The notes beneath the pieces were generated by a model. It was not told the DNA's origin. It did not search any database and saw only the letters and a program-made list of their open reading frames with translations. From positions 1 through 7,237 of the forward strand of contig JAQGMQ010000201.1 in assembly GCA_028292305.1 (NCBI GenBank): a DNA stretch of 7,237 bases. The letters run 5' to 3'. The DNA comes from Rhodoferax sp. GTDB taxonomy: Bacteria > Pseudomonadota > Gammaproteobacteria > Burkholderiales > Burkholderiaceae_C. The translations under genes were made by a program, and so were the position numbers. The first letter of the stretch is position 1. Each line of letters opens with the position of its first letter. Positions 5,598 through 7,237 of this stretch are shown here, one piece after another.

Positions 5598-6386
5598 ATG
5601 CCAACCATGCCATCCTCTCCGCCAACCACCGAACTGGACAAACGCGACTGGATCGCCGGGCTTGAAAAAGGCCTTTCCATCATCGAAGCCTTCGACGACG
5701 CCAACCCGCGCCTCACCGCCAGCCAGACCGGCCAGCGCTGCGGCATGACCCGCACCGCCGCCCGCCGCTACCTGTTGACGCTGGCCCATCTGGGCTATGT
5801 GGCCACCGACGGCAAACTGTTCTGGCTCACCCCGCGCGTGCTGCGGCTGGGCCAGTCGTATCTTGAATCGGCGCGGCTGCCGCGCATCGTGCAGCCGTTT
5901 TTGCAGCGTGTGACCGCCGGCACGCAAGAGAACGCCTACGTGGCTGTGCTCGATGGCGACGAGATCGTCTACATCGCCCGCAACGGCGCCAACCGCGCCA
6001 TGAACACCGGCTACGTGCTGGGCGCGCGGGTACAGGCCGAAGTCACCGCCTCGGGCATGCTGCTGCTTGCGCAACGCGAGCCCGACTGGCTCGAACAATG
6101 GCTCGCCGGCCACACCCTCAAGGCCTTCACCTCGCACACCATCGTCAGCAAGGAACGGCTGGTGCTGGAGCTGGCCCGCATCCGCGCGCAGGGCTGGTCG
6201 ATGTCGGAGCAGCAGATGGAACTCGGCACCCGCGGCATCGCCGTGGGCCTGCGCGACCGGCATGGCGATCTGCTCGGCGCGCTGAACGTGACCATGCCGA
6301 TGGGCCACGAGGCGAGCGAAGACGCGGTGGCGCGCGTGTTGCCGGTATTGCGGGAGACGGCGCAGGCGATGCGTCAGCTGATTTAG
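5598..6386 (+). CDS. IclR-family transcriptional regulator, PcaR/PcaU/PobR-like
   Basis: This is a cytoplasmic DNA-binding regulator of the IclR family, 262 residues from the ATG at 5598. The N-terminal winged helix-turn-helix spans about residues 17-80. IAGLEKGLSIIEAFDD, then the recognition helix TRTAARRYLLTLAHLGYV (51-68) and FWLTPRVLRLG, is the pattern of the PcaR/PcaU/PobR subgroup, which responds to aromatic acids. The C-terminal effector domain contains ENAYVAVLDGDEIVYIAR (111-128), TASGMLLLA (150-158) and MELGTRGIAVGLRDRHG (207-223). ELXXXXXXIAVPVRD-like text here carries G217 where many members have P. Longer in-frame starts (5496, 5511) would place the operator inside the gene, so 5598 (or 5607) is preferred. 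No strong ribosome site is visible. It is divergent from the dehydrogenase/liv operon, and its presumed operator lies between them. Inducer unknown; a protocatechuate- or hydroxybenzoate-like acid is a reasonable guess. Confidence 0.9.
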   Translation: MPTMPSSPPTTELDKRDWIAGLEKGLSIIEAFDDANPRLTASQTGQRCGMTRTAARRYLLTLAHLGYVATDGKLFWLTPRVLRLGQSYLESARLPRIVQPFLQRVTAGTQENAYVAVLDGDEIVYIARNGANRAMNTGYVLGARVQAEVTASGMLLLAQREPDWLEQWLAGHTLKAFTSHTIVSKERLVLELARIRAQGWSMSEQQMELGTRGIAVGLRDRHGDLLGALNVTMPMGHEASEDAVARVLPVLRETAQAMRQLI

Positions 6387-6443
6387 GCGGGGGTCGGCAA
6401 CGGGCCGAGCGAAGGGCTTGCCAGGCGCAGGCACGGCATTTGC

Positions 6444-6463
6444 ATTACCTCGTATTACCTCGT
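6444..6463 (+). repeat. Perfect 10-bp tandem repeat upstream of the binding-protein gene
   Basis: ATTACCTCGT occurs twice head to tail, ending 31 bases before the GTG start at 6495. The 10-bp period is about one DNA helical turn, so both copies would face the same side of the helix, as expected for a regulator half-site. It could equally be a chance slippage duplication. It lies in the 108-bp gap between the regulator and the family 3 binding protein. Confidence 0.6.
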
Positions 6464-6472
6464 TCATCCCAT
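6458..6472 (+). promoter_or_regulatory. Weak candidate operator half related to the 5506-5520 site
   Basis: The sequence CCTCGTTCATCCCAT matches the minus-strand site GTTCGTTCATCGCAC at 11 of 15 positions, including TCGTTCATC without a gap, but only 9 of 15 of the better copy at 5527-5541. Placed 22 bases before the GTG of the binding-protein gene, it could link that gene to the same regulator. The match is modest and overlaps the tandem repeat, so this is a tentative call. Confidence 0.25.
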
Positions 6473-6481
6473 CTTTTACCC

Positions 6482-6485
6482 AGGA
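6482..6485 (+). promoter_or_regulatory. Ribosome binding site supporting the GTG start at 6495
   Basis: AGGA lies 9 bases before GTG at 6495. It decides the start, because the first in-frame ATG (6585) would remove the whole signal peptide. Confidence 0.6.
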
Positions 6486-6494
6486 CCCCGCCCC

Positions 6495-7237
6495 GTGAAA
6501 CTTTCCAAACGCCATTTCGCCCTCTGTGTCGCCGCCCTGCTCACCGCGGGCGTCGGCCACGCGCAAAGCGCCCTCGACAACGTGATGAAGTCGAAGACCA
6601 TCCGCATCGCCATTCCCACAGACTACCCGCCCTACGGCTCGGTCGACAAGACCATGAAGCCCATGGGCCTGGACATCGACATGGCCGAACTGATCGGCGC
6701 GCGCCTCGGTGTGAAGGTCGAACTGCTGCCCGTCACCAGCGCCAACCGCATCCCCTACCTGCAGACCAACAAGGCCGACCTGGTGATCTCGACCCTGGGC
6801 AAGAACGCCGAGCGCGAGAAAGTCATCGACTTCACCTCCGCCTATGCGCCGTTCTTCCAGGGCGTGTTCGGGCCGAAAAGCCTGAACATCAAAACGTTCG
6901 CCGACCTGGCCGGCAAGACCGTGGCCACCACCCGCGGCGCCATGGAAGACCAGGAACTTGCCAAGGTGGCCCCGGCTTCGCTCGAATACCGCCGCTTCGA
7001 AGACAACAGCGCCACCATCGCCGCCTTCGTCGCCGGCCAGACCCAGACCATCGCCGCCAGCGGCGCCGTAGCCGCCGAGATGATCACGCGCAACCCGCAG
7101 TTGAATGCCGAATTCAAGCTGTTGCTGAAGGACAGCCCGTGTTTCGTCGGCGTTGCCAAGGGCGAGGAAGCGCTGAAGACCAAGGTCAATGAAATCATCG
7201 CCAACGCCAAGAAAGACGGCACGCTGGACAGCATGTC
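6495..7237 (+). CDS. Family 3 periplasmic solute-binding protein of an ABC transporter (3' end missing)
   Basis: This is a periplasmic receptor of a polar-amino-acid-type ABC importer (SBP_bac_3 fold); 247 codons are visible, so only about 15-25 residues of the usual length are missing. Translation from GTG at 6495 gives a Sec signal peptide (KLSKRHFALCVAALLTAGVGHA, cleavage before QSALD near residue 24). Family marks are IRIAIPTDYPPYG (36-48), GLDIDMAELIGARLGVKVE (58-76), RIPYLQTNKADLVISTLGKNAERE (85-108), FTSAYAPF (113-120) and DLAGKTVATTRGAMED (137-152). R107 aligns with the carboxylate-binding Arg of HisJ-like proteins. The second-domain Asp that normally holds the ligand amino group (within a GRVDAVVTD-type segment) seems replaced: the segment reads GQTQTIAASGAVAAEM (181-196), with S189 at or near that place. 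The ligand may therefore carry a carboxylate but no alpha-amino group. It follows the regulator on the same strand after 108 bp. The permease and ATPase genes are presumably beyond the right edge. Confidence 0.9.
   Translation, partial: MKLSKRHFALCVAALLTAGVGHAQSALDNVMKSKTIRIAIPTDYPPYGSVDKTMKPMGLDIDMAELIGARLGVKVELLPVTSANRIPYLQTNKADLVISTLGKNAEREKVIDFTSAYAPFFQGVFGPKSLNIKTFADLAGKTVATTRGAMEDQELAKVAPASLEYRRFEDNSATIAAFVAGQTQTIAASGAVAAEMITRNPQLNAEFKLLLKDSPCFVGVAKGEEALKTKVNEIIANAKKDGTLDSM

Noticed and set aside
6395..6424. Hairpin after the regulator gene (GGCAA with TTGCC) as a terminator
   Set aside because: Only about 8 interrupted pairs form and no T-run follows on the plus strand. It is too weak to call.
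5439..6566. Upstream extension of the dehydrogenase frame to 6566, giving 705 residues
   Set aside because: The extra N-terminal part is antisense to the IclR-type regulator and resembles no domain. The family N-terminus begins near the ATG at 5438, and the operator would otherwise fall inside the gene.
6098..7192. A 364-codon plus-strand open frame spanning the regulator and binding-protein genes
   Set aside because: It overlaps two real genes in another frame and is dominated by Arg, Pro, His and Gly, without any motif.

Overview
The window is GC-rich and tightly packed, with codon usage and gene order typical of a betaproteobacterium. A Burkholderiales member close to Comamonadaceae (Variovorax/Polaromonas-like) is my best guess, inferred from sequence style only. 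No mobile element, RNA gene or CRISPR array is visible.

Minus-strand block (positions 1 to 5438). Read in the direction of transcription, this looks like one operon: a divergent shikimate/quinate dehydrogenase-like oxidoreductase (5438 to 4449), a periplasmic HAAT-type binding protein LivK (4409 to 3255), two membrane permeases LivH (3112 to 2237) and LivM (2208 to 1144), and two ATPases LivG (1147 to 392) and LivF (392 to beyond the left edge). livM/livG and livG/livF overlap by 4 and 1 bases. The only large gap is livK-livH, 142 bp. It holds a strong terminator-like hairpin just after livK and a second GC-rich hairpin, which fits high binding-protein output and attenuated permease output.

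Divergent control region (5439 to 5597). An AT-rich stretch lies beside a nested inverted repeat at 5503-5544. Inside it is a copy of GTTCGATAATCGCAC, which I recall as the PcaR/PobR/PcaU operator, and a 13/15 copy in the opposite orientation.

Plus-strand block (5598 to the right edge). An IclR-family regulator of the PcaR/PcaU/PobR type (5598-6386) is followed, after a 108-bp gap with a perfect 10-bp tandem repeat, by a GTG-started family 3 periplasmic binding protein (6495 to beyond the right edge).

Taken together this resembles a catabolic uptake module: a PcaR-like regulator with its operator in front of an oxidoreductase-plus-ABC-importer operon. The dehydrogenase keeps the catalytic Lys and Asp of the AroE family but lacks both shikimate-carboxylate-binding serines and carries an Asp typical of NAD use. 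The family 3 binding protein appears to lack the usual amino-binding Asp. The imported compound is therefore plausibly an aromatic or alicyclic acid, or a related compound, rather than a branched-chain amino acid. That substrate assignment is inference.
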